In this document: positions 20,666 through 31,689 of the stretch, in pieces
Layout: every line of letters starts with the position of its first letter
Position numbering within the stretch: the first letter of the stretch is position 1
Source of the DNA: Cladopsammia gracilis
Taxonomy: Eukaryota > Cnidaria > Anthozoa > Scleractinia > Dendrophylliidae
Length of the DNA stretch: 64,000 bases
NCBI GenBank assembly: GCA_022457155.1
Contig: JAJGOT010000256.1
Coordinates: 653,501-717,500, forward strand
Direction: 5' to 3'
Translations under genes and position numbers: made by a program
The notes under the pieces: generated by a model
What the model was told of the DNA's origin: nothing
Database searches by the model: none
Seen by the model: only the letters and a program-made list of their open reading frames with translations

Positions 20666-23600
20666 ATGAAGATTGCCGTGATCTTGTGCTTGGTTGTTTG
20701 TATGGTTTGTGTTGCTACAAAGGCTGATAAAAAACAACACGGTAAGTGGAGTTTTCGGAGTATTGTCATGAAATATACGCCAGAATTTTCTTATTTGTAT
20801 CTTCTTTCAATATTTCTCTCCTCCCATTTTTACAACATAGAAACATTCGTTCAATTCAAGCAGTTATACAGAACTCGGTGCCATTTTAAACAATTTCCAA
20901 ACAATGACTTGGCTTAATTTCTTTGGTCTTTACTCTTTAATATAGGAATTGTTTTTAAAACCATGGAAGTAATTCGATAAAAGCAAGACAATCGTGTCTT
21001 ATTCTGCTCAGCCGATAGCTTTATTTTTACTTGATGTTTTGAAGCACCTTAAGTATTTTGGAAGGTGTTGTCAACAATAACTGAAATATGTCTAACTTTA
21101 CGTTTCTTCACGTTGGAATAATTAAATTACATTGATAACAATTTTATCTCGAGAATCAAAACATGATGAAATACATTTAATTAATTGCATGTTAATAAAG
21201 ATAAGTTGGCCACATGAATAAGATATTTTTTTCTCCTAAACGAGCACGGTGACATATCTTTTTTGTTGCTTAATTCTACTGTTAAAAGCATCTTCTTTGA
21301 GTTAAAATAGTTTAAAAACTTTTTTTTTTCAGAAAAAAAAATTATCGCTAAGAAACCTACATACCATTATTCATGGGCATAAAACCACGACCTTGAGATC
21401 ACGCATGAATGAGGAGTTTTTTGAGCCAATGTTGTTTGAGGCTGTGTGCATTTGCCGTGAATCGTATATCAAATTGTTCTTTATGGTCGATGCATTATAT
21501 CTATTACAGTTTTTCGAGCATTCCACTTTAACTATGCTTCAAGCTAGCGCGTGAAGTAGCGTGAACCGATCAAATAAGCACGTGCGTGATAGGAAGTACT
21601 ACATGGATAAATAGGGTAATTTTAGTGCATCACATCTCTTTCGCGAGCACGGTGACCATTGTTTTTTATTGCATTTTTCGAAACATTGCTTTGGAAAATT
21701 TAAAAATATCGCTCGTCAACTTTCAGCATTTCTGAGAAATCACCTTATGCGTTTGCATTACACAGTATTCGGATTCCTAAATAGTTTACTGCGTTATGAA
21801 TCTGGTTGCGTGGTAAGGGAATCATCTACCAAAAGGTAAAACAATTAACTTGGACAGAGTGGAAATTGGGAAAACAATAATATGAAACCTTTCCTTGGGA
21901 GTACTTCCCGCAGTTTTCAATGCGGAATGAAGACAAACGCTCACAATAACAATAAAGAAGAGAACACGCACTTTATAGAAAGTTACGGCCGGATTCATTG
22001 AAAACCCCGTTTACACAACAAAACCCTCCGGATTCAAAAGTATTTGGAAGCAAGGTTCTCAGATCGAACTACGGATTCGAAGTGTCCGGATTTGTGGCGG
22101 CGAAATCAAGGTACTTTTCACCTTTCTGTGTGTAAATGGAAAAAAGGAATCCGGCGCCAAAAGTCACCGGATTCGCGATTTCACTTTAGTGTAAACTAAG
22201 TGCCAGTTTTATGCGTCGCCGTATTTATATTTTGCAGACGAATTATGGGTCTTGTAAGATATATACGGTCATTTATAGTATAGTACCAGTTGGAAGAAGT
22301 TGTTTAAATATCATGACAATTCGTCGTTGGTGATAAATTCCTTAATTCGTGTGACCTGCACAATTATTAGTACATTGATAATACACGGTGAAACCTGAAA
22401 AATTCAAATTCATGTTTTGTTTCCTTGTTCATTGTGGCTTTCAGGGTCGGACTCTTGAGTGTTATTGTACGAATGCCACACGGCAAAAATGAAAATGCCC
22501 TCCCAATGGGAAAGACCTCCATTCTTGTACAATACAACACAACGCAATATCCTTTATTAGTTTTCCCAAACGGGATCTTCCAAACTTATAAAATAACAAA
22601 ATGTAGAAATAGAAATTACAATGATGGAAATGACTTATAATACGAATACAACAATATTTTAAAGATAAAAATTTCGAGTTGCTCGGAGAAATTACTTATT
22701 GGGCCACTCACTTAGAAATGACGCCTTCAATTTGCGTTTAAAAGCATTTACGGAACGGCAGTTCTGTAGTTCAGCGGAGATAGTGTTCCACACCATGGCG
22801 CCGTGGTACGCAAATGATTGTTGGGCAAGCGAAGTACGACACTTCGGCAAGCTTAGACTATACTTTTGCTTCTGGTATTGTACTTATGAGCTTGAATTTG
22901 AGATCTTGTGTGGTAAAGCTCAGTTAGATACTCAGGAGCTAGGTCGATCATGATTTTGAACATCAAAGTTATGCGTCTGAGACGAATTATGCATATTTCA
23001 ACTCCTGACACCAATTATACATATTATACATACAAGTGTAACAACTCCTTATGAATCTCTTTCTTTTCCTTTATATTATCAGGTGGTGTACATGATCCTG
23101 CAAACCGTCCAGTAGGATTCGAAAAGCAGAGAGGTAAAACATTTGTATAGATATAAATAACAATAATAGAGGTTTTGCACGGCAGCCATGTTGGATGGCA
23201 GGAACAATGAAAATGTTTTGCATTAGAAAGAACATTCTTTCCCATAGGGAAAAGAATCTATTGTTCCTGCCATGCAACATGGCTGCCGTGCAAAACCTCT
23301 ATAGAAGATCGATATGAAGTTAAAGGGAACCTCCATTGTCAGAACAAATTGACGTTAAATTGTTGGAAATGAAGTCGAAATTTAAAATTTTTAAAAAGCA
23401 GGTGCAAATATAATTTTAGTGTACAAATAAAATGGATATAAATATCGCCTGTTTTCGTTTTCAAATTTCCCGCGCGCCGCCATTTTGAATATTTGTGACG
23501 TGTTACGGTTGCCGCTATTGTTAAGAATCGAAGTTCTTTTGTAGGCAACAATAAAACAACCGTAACACGTCATAAATATTCAAAATGGCAGCGCGCGGGA

Positions 23601-24816
23601 AATTTGAAAGCGAAAATAGGCGATATTCATATCCATTTTTTTGTACACTTAAATTATATTTGCACCTACTTTTTAAAAATTTTTAATTTAGACTTTATTT
23701 CCAACAATTTAACGTCAATTTGTTATAACAATGGAGGTTCCCTTTAAAGGCTGGTTCACATGATAACGCGAACGCAAACGAAAGCAGAGTACTGATTGAG
23801 ACGCACGCGCATTCCAACATCGCCCTAGATGGCGAAGATCCAAAATGGCGGAAGGCAACATCTTGGTTTCAGCTACAACCGTGGAGGCATGGAACAAGAA
23901 TTTTTTCCCCTTGCGTTTGCGTTGCCCCGGTTCGCACGTGTGAAAAACAAACGCAAGAGCAAGGAAATGTTTGCGTTTGCGTTTGCGTTATAATAGTTCA
24001 CACGTGTTTGCTGTCACTTGCGCTTGCGTTTGCGTTCGCGTCGCTCGTGTGAACAGGCCTTAAAGTAAAATAAATATTTTTCTCAGATCGAATCTCTGTA
24101 AAAATCGAGCAATCAGTGTTAGGAGTTGAAAGAACGATTTCTATCCTTCCTTGCTCATAAATAGGCATTAGTAGCACTAAAAACGTGACTGAAGAAAAAC
24201 AAGAAAACCCATTTTCGCGATAGAAAAGGAAAAATGGCTAAATTAAATCCTGAAATTCGGTGTTATAAACTTTCATCGCACTAGAATAGAATCGGCTTGG
24301 GTTATTGACCGCCATTTCTTCAAGATAGCAAGTTCTATGAAATGCGCCTAATAACAAATATAGTAACACAACACATTGAATTAGCTTGTATTATTTTGTA
24401 TTCCTGGTTGTTTGGAAGACTCACTCTCTCCCTCCCCCCTCATTCACATTCTCAGCGCTCGTTCGCCACCCAAATACGCCTGCACTGTGGGTTGTGGGTA
24501 TTTATAGACTTTCTCGAAGTCCTTCGTTTCTTATTTTCCGTCTGGTGAGAAACATTTTCTGAGCTCGATTTGTGGGTAGATCTGCGGCTCATATCAGTTT
24601 TAACTATCGCCTAAAATAATTACATTCATTTACCTTCTAGACTGTAATTCATCGGAAGTACAACAGAAAGGCTGCAAGAACGGGGGAACATGCGAAGTAT
24701 GGATCAAAGACGAAAACACAAAGTTATTTTGTCGTTGTCCACCGAATTTTAGAGGAAAAAAGTGTCAAATAAAAGAAAGACCTTTCGTTCCGGAGCACGC
24801 TAGAGAAGTTAATTAA
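20666..24816 (+). CDS. Small secreted EGF-domain protein, three exons
   Basis: Exons are 20666-20741, 23083-23133 and 24641-24816, with donors G/GTAAGT and GAG/GTAAAA and acceptors ATTATCAG and CTTCTAG. Both introns are phase 1, the usual phase for EGF modules. The joined frame is 100 residues. A hydrophobic signal peptide spans residues 1-20 (MKIAVILCLVVCMVCVATKA), followed by a short charged propeptide-like stretch to 42 that ends in KQR. One EGF-like domain has its six cysteines at 44, 54, 60, 73, 75 and 84 (spacing 9, 5, 12, 1, 8), with CKNGGTC and CRCPPNFRGKKC. A 16-residue tail follows. The product should be secreted and may be trimmed at KQR. Cnidarians use such peptides as signalling ligands and, in some anemones, as venom components; the sequence alone does not decide. 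AATAAA follows at 24899. Confidence 0.85.
21750..22190. repeat. Dispersed repeat (related to 9025-9245) in intron 1 of the EGF gene
   Basis: It shares CAGTATTCGGATTCCTAAATAG, GGTTGCGTGGTAAG and GGGAGTACTTCCCGCAGTTTTC with 9025-9245. It continues into text with repeated CCGGATTC (21990-22170), possibly the end of the same element. Confidence 0.55.
22440..22990 (-). mobile_element. Non-LTR retrotransposon 3' end (LINE fragment) in intron 1
   Basis: The minus strand reads MFKIMIDLAPEYLTELYH and YNTRSK, then after a one-base frame slip YSLSLPKCRTSLAQQSFAYH, GAMVWNTISAEL and NAFKRKLKASFL to a stop near 22692. This is the standard end of a CR1/jockey-group reverse transcriptase ORF. An AT-rich 3' tail follows to about 22440. 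It is inserted antisense to the host gene. Confidence 0.75.
23169..23299. mobile_element. Tc1/mariner-type MITE in intron 2 of the EGF gene
   Basis: The inverted ends GAGGTTTTGCACGGCAGCCA / TGGCTGCCGTGCAAAACCTC are flanked by TA (23167-23168 and 23300-23301). The inner part repeats GGAACAATG/CATTGTTCC. Confidence 0.8.
23324..23743. mobile_element. piggyBac-type MITE (TTAA target) in intron 2
   Basis: AGGGAACCTCCATTGT / ACAATGGAGGTTCCCT ends lie between TTAA on both sides (23320-23323 and 23744-23747). The whole 420 bp is a long imperfect palindrome with inner arms such as CAAATTTCCCGCGCGCCGCC and its complement. A TTAA duplication is the piggyBac hallmark; part of the palindrome could mimic it. 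Confidence 0.7.
23748..24060. mobile_element. PIF/Harbinger-type MITE next to the piggyBac-type MITE
   Basis: The ends AGGCTGGTTCACA / TGTGAACAGGCCT are imperfect inverted repeats, with inner GCGAACGCAAACG / CGTTTGCGTTCGC arms. TAA flanks at 23745-23747, inside the TTAA of the neighbouring element, and at 24061-24063. Confidence 0.75.
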
Positions 24817-24898
24817 TCAAAGAGTCAACTGCTGGCAACTTTCCATTGAAACCGCAGAATTGTAAACGCAGAACCGCGAAAAGAATCAATAAGAAGTC

Positions 24899-24904
24899 AA
24901 TAAA
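24899..24904 (+). terminator. Poly(A) signal AATAAA of the EGF-domain gene
   Basis: AATAAA lies 82 bp after the stop codon at 24814-24816, on the coding strand. Confidence 0.6.
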
Positions 24905-25151
24905 AAGCAGGTTTAACCAAACAGCTTAGTAGTTTCTGACTTGCAAACTGCCGTGAAGACAGAAGAATATATACGATAAAACACTACCGTGAGTCTGGGT
25001 GTTCGGGAGCGGGATTAACGGTCCAGAATAAAACTTCAAAAGGCGGTTAAAAAATCCTCAGCAAATTTAATATCCACAATAAAAACTTAAAACAGCGGTT
25101 CAAAATCCTATACGCAAAATTTTGCAAATTTCCCGTTTTCTGGTTGACTTG

Positions 25152-26900
25152 GTCGACTTGGATCGCCGGGGGAGGGGGGGGGGGGGGTACTCTCCGAAAG
25201 TTTGGGTGGGGGTGTGCGGCACGCTTCTTCAAACCCTTACCCTATTTCAAACCAAAATATGCGATTTTCACTACCCTATTTCAGACCTGACCCAAAATTC
25301 AATACCTCAACCAAAAATTCCGGAAATTCCCGGTTGAGAAGCGAATGGAACGTAAATTTCCCGGAATAAAATTCCGGAATGTTAGGACAACCTCGAAAAT
25401 CGGAACAACCGGAAAATACCGTTCCATCCGACCATTCCTGCTCGGCCCAGTTTCTCCGAGCCGGAATCAAGATGGCGTCTCAATATCAGTGTTTTTAACC
25501 GAAAGCTTACAGCTCTTACTCGAGCATGATTACTCACGTAACATAGCTAGTACAACAGTGGAAAATAAGGCCACAACTAGGACTGGTAAGTAGCACAGAA
25601 ATGCTTCTAAGCTTATGTGTTAAACGAATGTAATAAGTCACGAGAAAGTAGTCGCCGACTTGATTTTTAAAAATATTCCTTCGCATGATTAACAGCTAGC
25701 TGCACTGAAAAAAACAATATCATCGTTCTCGCTTAAAATATCGTTCGTTTTAACTTCAGAGTCGTCGAATAACTCCAAAACAAGTAAAAGAAGCAACGAG
25801 TCCGCCATTTGTCAGATTTGTTTTGCTGTTTTGCTTTGGTTTATTTCAGTTGTATTTTTGCGCGAAACTTGAAACGTGATGGTCTGGAACAACCAACCAG
25901 AAAATACTGTTCCATTCGCCACACGGAATACCAGGAATTTGAAACTGGAATTTTTGGTCAAATGGAAAGCGCCCCCTATTTCAGACCAGACCCTTAAATC
26001 GACATAATGTATGGGCTTGTCAAGCATGTTAAGGCATGATTCGTCCCTTGGTGTAGACCCCCCGCGAAGTAATTCATTTTGCCTTTGTAAGTAATTTGTT
26101 TTAGCGGTAACAATCACAAAAAGTATACATCAAACTGGATTTAGCGTCCTTAAATTCCTTAAGGTTTAATTATTGTGGTCATGTGTCTGATGACGTCATA
26201 ATTTGGAGAAAAAGGAAACTTCAAATGGGTTAGGATGGTTAACTTTGGCTAAGAGAAAATCATATTCAATTTTTTGCCTTTATGCATAAAGACTATCCGT
26301 GCCCGGAATGGACAACTTTTTTATTTTATTAACAAGATATCAAGAGTCAATATGTCACGGACCTCTTTTACGAAATGACCCGTTAACTGTAAATTATAGT
26401 TAACCATTCCGGCGAGATTCACTTAAGGGAGAACCATACAAATACGTTAACGGTTTAATTTATATCCATCATATGCCATCTCGGCACCCCATTTTCAATT
26501 TTCTTTTTGTGCAATAAAACAATGATAACAGATCACGTGATGCAAATATTCGACATTTAAAGTAAACAATGGTTTAAGGTTATCCAGTTTTATGCTGCTG
26601 CTGCTAAGTTTGAGCCTGTTTAGTTAAATCACCTCAAAGTTGCGATCGTTTTCAGATTTTATGCAAATTAGGCTCTGAACCATGCCTTAACTTGCTTGAG
26701 TTCTAATTCCCGATGTTAATCAAACCGCATTTCTCAAGGGATAACAAAAGTGGCTTCTTATTAAAACCATACCCAATTCCAGACCAGAGTACGCAAATCA
26801 TACCCTATTTCAGACCAAAATGATCAAAATCTATACCCTTTTTCAGATCAAAACGGCTTGAAAACCATACCCTCTAGGGCCGCACATACCTATATAGCTT
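25152..26900. repeat. CCCTATTTCAGACC repeat element, copy 1, with a nested insertion
   Basis: The left part (G-run, GTACTCTCCGAAAGTTTGGG, then repeated TACCCTATTTCAGACC) and the right part (26705-26900, with CAATTCCAGACCAGAGTA and ACGGCTTGAAAACCATACCC) match one element at 32764-33180. Between them lie a TIR-bounded insertion (about 25308-25966) and other sequence. Confidence 0.65.
25308..25966. mobile_element. TIR-bounded insertion inside the repeat element
   Basis: The ends read ACCAAAAATTCC and GGAATTTTTGGT, with further inverted similarity (GCGAATGGAAC / GTTCCATTCGC) inside. The host words CCCTATTTCAGACC appear just outside both ends. No coding sequence recognised. Confidence 0.5.
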
Positions 26901-26946
26901 ATATTTGCATTAACATCAACTGAAAAATAATGGTACAGGGTGTGAT

Positions 26947-27196
26947 TAATCCTCGGTAGGAAAAAGATGGCGACTGGTACATTTACCCATAATTCTTAGC
27001 GCACAAAAACCTTAACAACGTTCATAAAAATGTAAAGAAAAGTTATAAAATCTTCAAACGTGGTTTACACATTGTCCTTAGTACTGGAACAAATACTGTA
27101 AAAATTTAGCTTTCTTTGTGCCTTATGTGCTGTGTTAGGTCCGCGAGGTGTTGTGGTAAAATGAACAGCCGCCATCTTTTTTCTTACGGTGGATTA
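26947..27196. mobile_element. Possible MITE (imperfect inverted repeat)
   Basis: TAATCCTCGGTAGGAAAAAG and CGCCATCTTTTTTCTTACGG...GGATTA are inverted. The target duplication is uncertain. Confidence 0.5.
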
Positions 27197-28032
27197 CCAC
27201 AAATTGTACTATGCAAAACTGTCAATGATTGTCTGTCGTCATAGACGGACTGGGTCTGAATGACAGTTGCAACTAGAAACAACGGGTTTGAACAGACCAT
27301 AATTTGTTCCTCTTTCAAAAATTGCAGCATGGATTTCACCAAAAAAGGTCAAAATTCCCAAAATGTTTGTCGAGCTTTATTGCCGATGGTTAAAAACGCA
27401 AGAGTCTTGATTTATTTTCATTACTGTATTTTTGTGACAAAAACTATTCGTGAATACATTTTCCTTGTTTCGCTGTGTGGGAGAAACCTTCATTGCACCT
27501 GCCCGTGTAAAATAATATATTAAAAAATATCAAAGGAACGGAATAAAATAGAAAACTATCAGTGAATTTTTTTGTTTTTAATTCGTCAAGGATGAACATT
27601 CAAATCGAAACAGATGACCACAAACAACGTACTGACCAGCCTTTCTACCGATGGAGAACTTAAGCGACAAGTGTATTTAATGAAATCAAAACAAAACGGA
27701 TGCGACAAAAGCAATTTAGCGATTCCTTAGCGAATCTCTTCAAGAATTAGCTTCTCCTCAGAATAGAATTTCTAATTAGTAAATTGGATCGGTTAAATCT
27801 CTTTTCATGTCTCACAAACTTCTCGCAAATTGTCTCATCAATTATTAAAACAATAAGCCAAAGGTTTAAAAATTTAAATGATATATCATTTCAAACGTCT
27901 AAATGGTCTTAAATTAAATGACTTTTAGCCAGTTTTTTCAACGAAGCCAAAACAGCAACTCTAAAAAACCTTCTAAATATTATCAAAACACATATTTACT
28001 TTAAAACGTGTTATCAATAGTCATCGCAACAA
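27197..28032. other. Intergenic sequence, no gene recognised
   Basis: Positions 27240-27390 share words with 44520-44640 and 53080-53200 (GAACAGACCATAATTTGTT, TTTCAA.AATTG, AAAA..GGTCAAAATCCC), so they may be part of an old dispersed repeat. Confidence 0.4.
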
Positions 28033-28593
28033 TTACTTCACAATGAACATTTTATCTTTGGAAGATGTCCTTCTATCCATCTTTCTCAGTATAAAGTCAC
28101 TGTATTTGAAATGCAATGTGTTCCCGACTTCAAACTTTTCGGAAGCTCTCGTTCTTGCCCTCGGCAACTGTGCCGTCTCGTTCAAGGAATCCATTTCTTT
28201 GCTTTTTGCCGAAGTCATTTTCTTGACAACGTTGTCTGCAGATTTAAACTTGATAAATGGAAGCTTAACAGTCTCGCTTACAAACACATCTGCGAACTTA
28301 TCTCTCAGTTTTCTCTTCGAAGGTTTCGCGTAAGGATCCCTACAAACAAGCGGTGTGTATTTGTGGACCTCAATGTCTGGTAATTTTAAGCGAAGATTCG
28401 CTTTGTTATAAATGTCGTAATTGTAAGGTACCTCGTGTACGGTCTCCAAATTCTCCGCGAAGCAAACTTTGCCGGCCTTTTTAAAACTCGGCTTCTCCTT
28501 GCAATTGCCTCGAAAATAGGTTGAAGTTCGGTGAGGTCTGGACTTCATAATAACGTCTCGAAGAGTCCAGTTTGTCAATGTTTGCGAAGTCAT
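28033..28593 (-). CDS. Intronless 186-residue basic protein with an RVxF-like motif
   Basis: The ATG at 28593 opens 186 codons, ending in TAA at 28035-28033. The protein is rich in lysine and arginine and has no signal peptide or membrane helix. Residues 42-45 are KVCF followed by acidic AENLE, which fits the RVxF docking motif of protein phosphatase 1 partners. The segment HEVPYNYDIYNK follows. The amino-acid composition is protein-like throughout and there are no internal breaks, so I think it is real. I do not recognise the family, and the phosphatase link is a motif-based guess. An in-frame TTG further upstream is a less likely start. Confidence 0.5.
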   Translation of the reverse strand: MTSQTLTNWTLRDVIMKSRPHRTSTYFRGNCKEKPSFKKAGKVCFAENLETVHEVPYNYDIYNKANLRLKLPDIEVHKYTPLVCRDPYAKPSKRKLRDKFADVFVSETVKLPFIKFKSADNVVKKMTSAKSKEMDSLNETAQLPRARTRASEKFEVGNTLHFKYSDFILRKMDRRTSSKDKMFIVK

Positions 28594-29622
28594 TCTGCCA
28601 TTCTTGTACAACTTTGTTGTCAGTTTCCCTGGCTAGCAACCAACTTCACAGTGCACACAAAGTCGTGTCTTGCTTCAAATGTTCCAAATCCGCACACGAG
28701 ATAAAGACTCCATCGCTTAGACGTTTTATGTAGTGAAACTATTCAGGTGCAACCTTCAAACAAAATTTCAATGTTATATATGAACAGCGCTAGCTAACAC
28801 AGTCAGGCGTTTATCAAAGTATAAACTTTTCAAATTACTTGCCGCTCTTTCACTTTGAACAATGGTGTTAAGTATAGCTCTTTTCACGTTTTCCGAAAGC
28901 CACACAGTCTCTTGGGAAAAAACGCAATTGTTCACTTCGTATTCACAAAACGCCAGAATTGTAAACAATCTTCCTTGAGAGTTTGTTTAGCTACAAATAT
29001 ATCATCGAAGAGTCAACTTTGTTAATCCTTCTATGAAAGAAATTCTAATCTATTTGTCGGCAGAGATTGTTTTGCGACGGATGAACATTTTTGAAGGTGC
29101 GTGAAAAGTGACAAGACATATTTCATTATAATACTGATTACGAAATGCAAATACACTTGACAGGCAATACTTATAAAGTTTGTCTATTGTTAAGACGCAA
29201 AACGCGAGTTATTAGACTGCTAAAAAAGGAAGCGTCAAATCTATTCAACAATAAAGTAATTACAGTGTCCTTGACTCGTATTTGCTGACTGTACCAAAAC
29301 AATTTAAAGATTTCATTAATTTGTAATCACCAAATGCAGGTTTTCTGTTGTACTGCCTGCGGGGTCACTGATACATGGCCAATCATTAACCGTTTTAATC
29401 CACTTTTTTAATTTAAAACATTTGAACACCTTGAAAACATAAGAAAATAACAAATAACACAATTATGGAAATCAGGAAGCAGCTGACTGTGTGAAATTAT
29501 GAATATTTAAATCTTGCTTTTGACCTCGTTCACTGAATTTCACGGACATCGAAACGTTTCAGTGGAACTGAGCTTTTCGGAAAGCTTTAGTCATTTTATA
29601 TTGATAACAATTTGTAACAAGC
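28594..29622. other. Intergenic sequence, no gene recognised
   Basis: A short minus-strand frame at 28774-28968 has no supporting signals. The rest is AT-rich. Confidence 0.4.
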
Positions 29623-29624
29623 TA

Positions 29625-30045
29625 CAGTGGAACCCCGCCTTACGGTCACCTCGTTATTACGGTCACTTTTTTTTTTGTCCAACGCCCATACATTTTCTTA
29701 TAATAAAACCCCGTTAATACGGCCAACGGCCACATTCTGAAATCCCAACCTATATAATCCTTTATAATTTTACCCCGTTAATACGGCCACTCGAACCAAA
29801 TATGCATTAATTATTGACCAAACTAAACAAATGCTGTACAGTAGTTGAGAAACAATACTGTATTTATTCACAACATCTGTAACTTGTCATGTCATTGACC
29901 TCTGTCGTTAATGTATTAAATCAAACAGCAATTTACTTTCCTGTCATGAAAAAGAAACATAGACCAGTCATAAAATTTGATCCTACCCCGTTAATACGGC
30001 CAAATTTTCATGGCCCGTTGGTGACCGTATCGCGGGGTTCCACTG
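29625..30045. mobile_element. pogo/Tigger-like MITE (421 bp)
   Basis: The inverted ends CAGTGGAACCCCGC / GCGGGGTTCCACTG are flanked by TA (29623-29624 and 30046-30047). The words ACGGTCAC and CCCCGTTAATACGGCCA recur inside on one strand, a typical subterminal repeat pattern. Confidence 0.85.
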
Positions 30046-30061
30046 TAGATTAAAATCTAGT

Positions 30062-30255
30062 GTTTTCTTAAGTAAACTGAATGTCGCCTCAAACTTTCGT
30101 AACATCGGAAAATTTAACGCCTTTTGTTTTCGTAGGGATAAAAAGTGTTCGGAAGATGTTCGAAAGATGTTCGGCTTTCTTAAGTAAAATATCGCCTCAA
30201 ACTTTCGTAACATAGGAAAATTTTTAACACCTTTCCTTTTCGGAGGAAAAAAATG
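30062..30255. repeat. Imperfect tandem duplication of about 110 bp
   Basis: TTTCTTAAGTAAA..., ATGTCGCCTCAAACTTTCGT and AACAT.GGAAAATTT occur twice, at about 30064 and 30174. Confidence 0.65.
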
Positions 30256-30522
30256 TCGTTTTTGGTATGAAATATGGTCTGCTAGGATTTTGAGAAAGGT
30301 TAAAGTACCTAGTCGTATACTGTTTCTTATATTTTGAGAGCCTTACAGCTGGTTAATTTAATAGGCCATTTCCGAGTTGCTTTTAGCCTCTCTATCAAAG
30401 CCATAGGCGTACGAAGGGGAGGGGCTGGGGGGGGGGGGGAGGGGTAAACCAAATGAACCTTCTAGAATCATCCTAGCGCAGGGACTGAAACTAAGTATAA
30501 CATTTGGCGACCATCTTGCTTA

Positions 30523-30726
30523 TTACGTGTGGTTGGTATCTGGTGGATTAAAGTATGCCTTCGTCAAAGTCTCGTAAAATATCTTATCGGTACCGTGTGA
30601 AGTGCGAAGGATCAATGAGAGATGTAGAAGCTCAGTCTCGGATCGTTCACAGCAGTAGAAAAGAAAAATGTCAGCGAGTGCTAGAATCATCATCATGACA
30701 AATAGACATGACGTCACGAGTTTCAT
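30523..30726 (-). CDS. Short ORF with a possible signal peptide (hypothetical)
   Basis: The ATG at 30726 opens 67 codons. Residues 1-28 are strongly hydrophobic (MKLVTSCLFVMMMILALADI), then a mixed hydrophilic tail follows. There is no cysteine pattern, homologue or splice signal that I can confirm, and it lies among repeats. It may be chance. Confidence 0.2.
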   Translation of the reverse strand: MKLVTSCLFVMMMILALADIFLFYCCERSETELLHLSLILRTSHGTDKIFYETLTKAYFNPPDTNHT

Positions 30727-30769
30727 TCGGGCAAATTAAGTTCATATTCAAAAACTGTAATAACGGTAA

Positions 30770-31089
30770 AACCACAACGACAAACCAATGAAGACAGAGT
30801 ACCGGATCTATCGTAGACCTGGATCAGTAAAAATCTTGAAATAGTAATGGTAAAAACGGCAAACTGATCCTTACGGCAAAAAGAAAAGACAGAGACAGAA
30901 GTGAAATAAAAAAACAATAAACAATTGAATATATTTGCCCGATATTTCGGTTTGCAAAACAAACCTTCTACGGGGGCTAGAAAACAAAACTGAATACAGA
31001 AATAAAATGACCGTTACATATAAATCATTTGAAATATGACATACAACAGAATAACAGAAAGTGATTGGTAACAAATAAGCTAAATGTCA
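30770..31089 (-). mobile_element. 3' untranslated tail of a Penelope-like element
   Basis: It runs from the stop codon at 31092-31090 to about 30770 and includes AACCGAAATATCGGG and a T-rich stretch. It shares words with 19636-19830. Confidence 0.55.
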
Positions 31090-31402
31090 CTAATTAAGTT
31101 CTTCACGTCTATTTATACCATGAGGATGAAGTGTCATCGCTTTATCTATAAGATGGGCCTCGCGTGCCTTTCTGACTGAGTCGCGGTTGTTGTGGATGAG
31201 TTCCAAGGGAATGAGGAGGATGTCGTTGGTAGAATGGCCAGGTTGGTTAAAATGTATTGAAACAGGAGTAGGATTGATAAGATGGTGGTGATTGAGGATG
31301 GAGCGGCGATGTTCCCCAAAGCGTTCATTCAGTTGGCGTTTGGTTTCCCCGATGTACTGTTTAGCGCATTTTTTACATTAAATTAAGTAGATTAAGTTTT
31401 TA
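31090..31402 (-). pseudogene. Penelope-like element, GIY-YIG endonuclease region
   Basis: The minus strand reads CKKCAKQYIGETKRQLNERF, GEHRRSILNHH, HFNQPGHSTNDI, then LIPLELIHNNRDSVRKAREA and a PHGINRREE end. This is the C-terminal GIY-YIG endonuclease of Penelope-like retroelements, with YIG, the conserved R of the ERFGEHR helix and the N of the NNRD box visible. A TAA replaces an expected glutamine codon at 31380-31378, so it is not intact. The part coding the reverse transcriptase is absent apart from the inverted segment next to it. Confidence 0.75.
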
Positions 31403-31679
31403 GCATTCTACAATCCTCCGCTCGTTGCAAGCAAACATTTTCCTGTCCACCCGTCTTAGCTTACAAACGAAGCCCTAACCTACGTGATCTATTAGTAAGA
31501 ACCAAATTGCGTGACCGCACCAAACTTCAAGAAAAAACACCCTCTGGCATTTATAAATGTAAACATCCACGCTGCCTCACCTGCCCATTCTTACAAGAAG
31601 GTCAAAATAAATACACTTTCTCTGCAACAAAGGAAGAACGACATATCAAGGACACTTTAAATTGTAAATCTAAAAACAT
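31403..31679 (+). pseudogene. Penelope-like element, linker region in opposite orientation
   Basis: The plus strand reads PPVLAYKRSPNLRDLLVRTK, YKCKHPRCLTCPFLQEG and ERHIKDTLNCKSKN. This cysteine/histidine-rich linker normally sits directly before the GIY-YIG domain on the same strand. Here it is inverted relative to that domain and abuts it. Both segments end in the same word, CTAAAAAC (about 31671-31678 on plus, 31407-31400 on minus). Confidence 0.75.
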
Positions 31680-31689
31680 GTGATGACGT

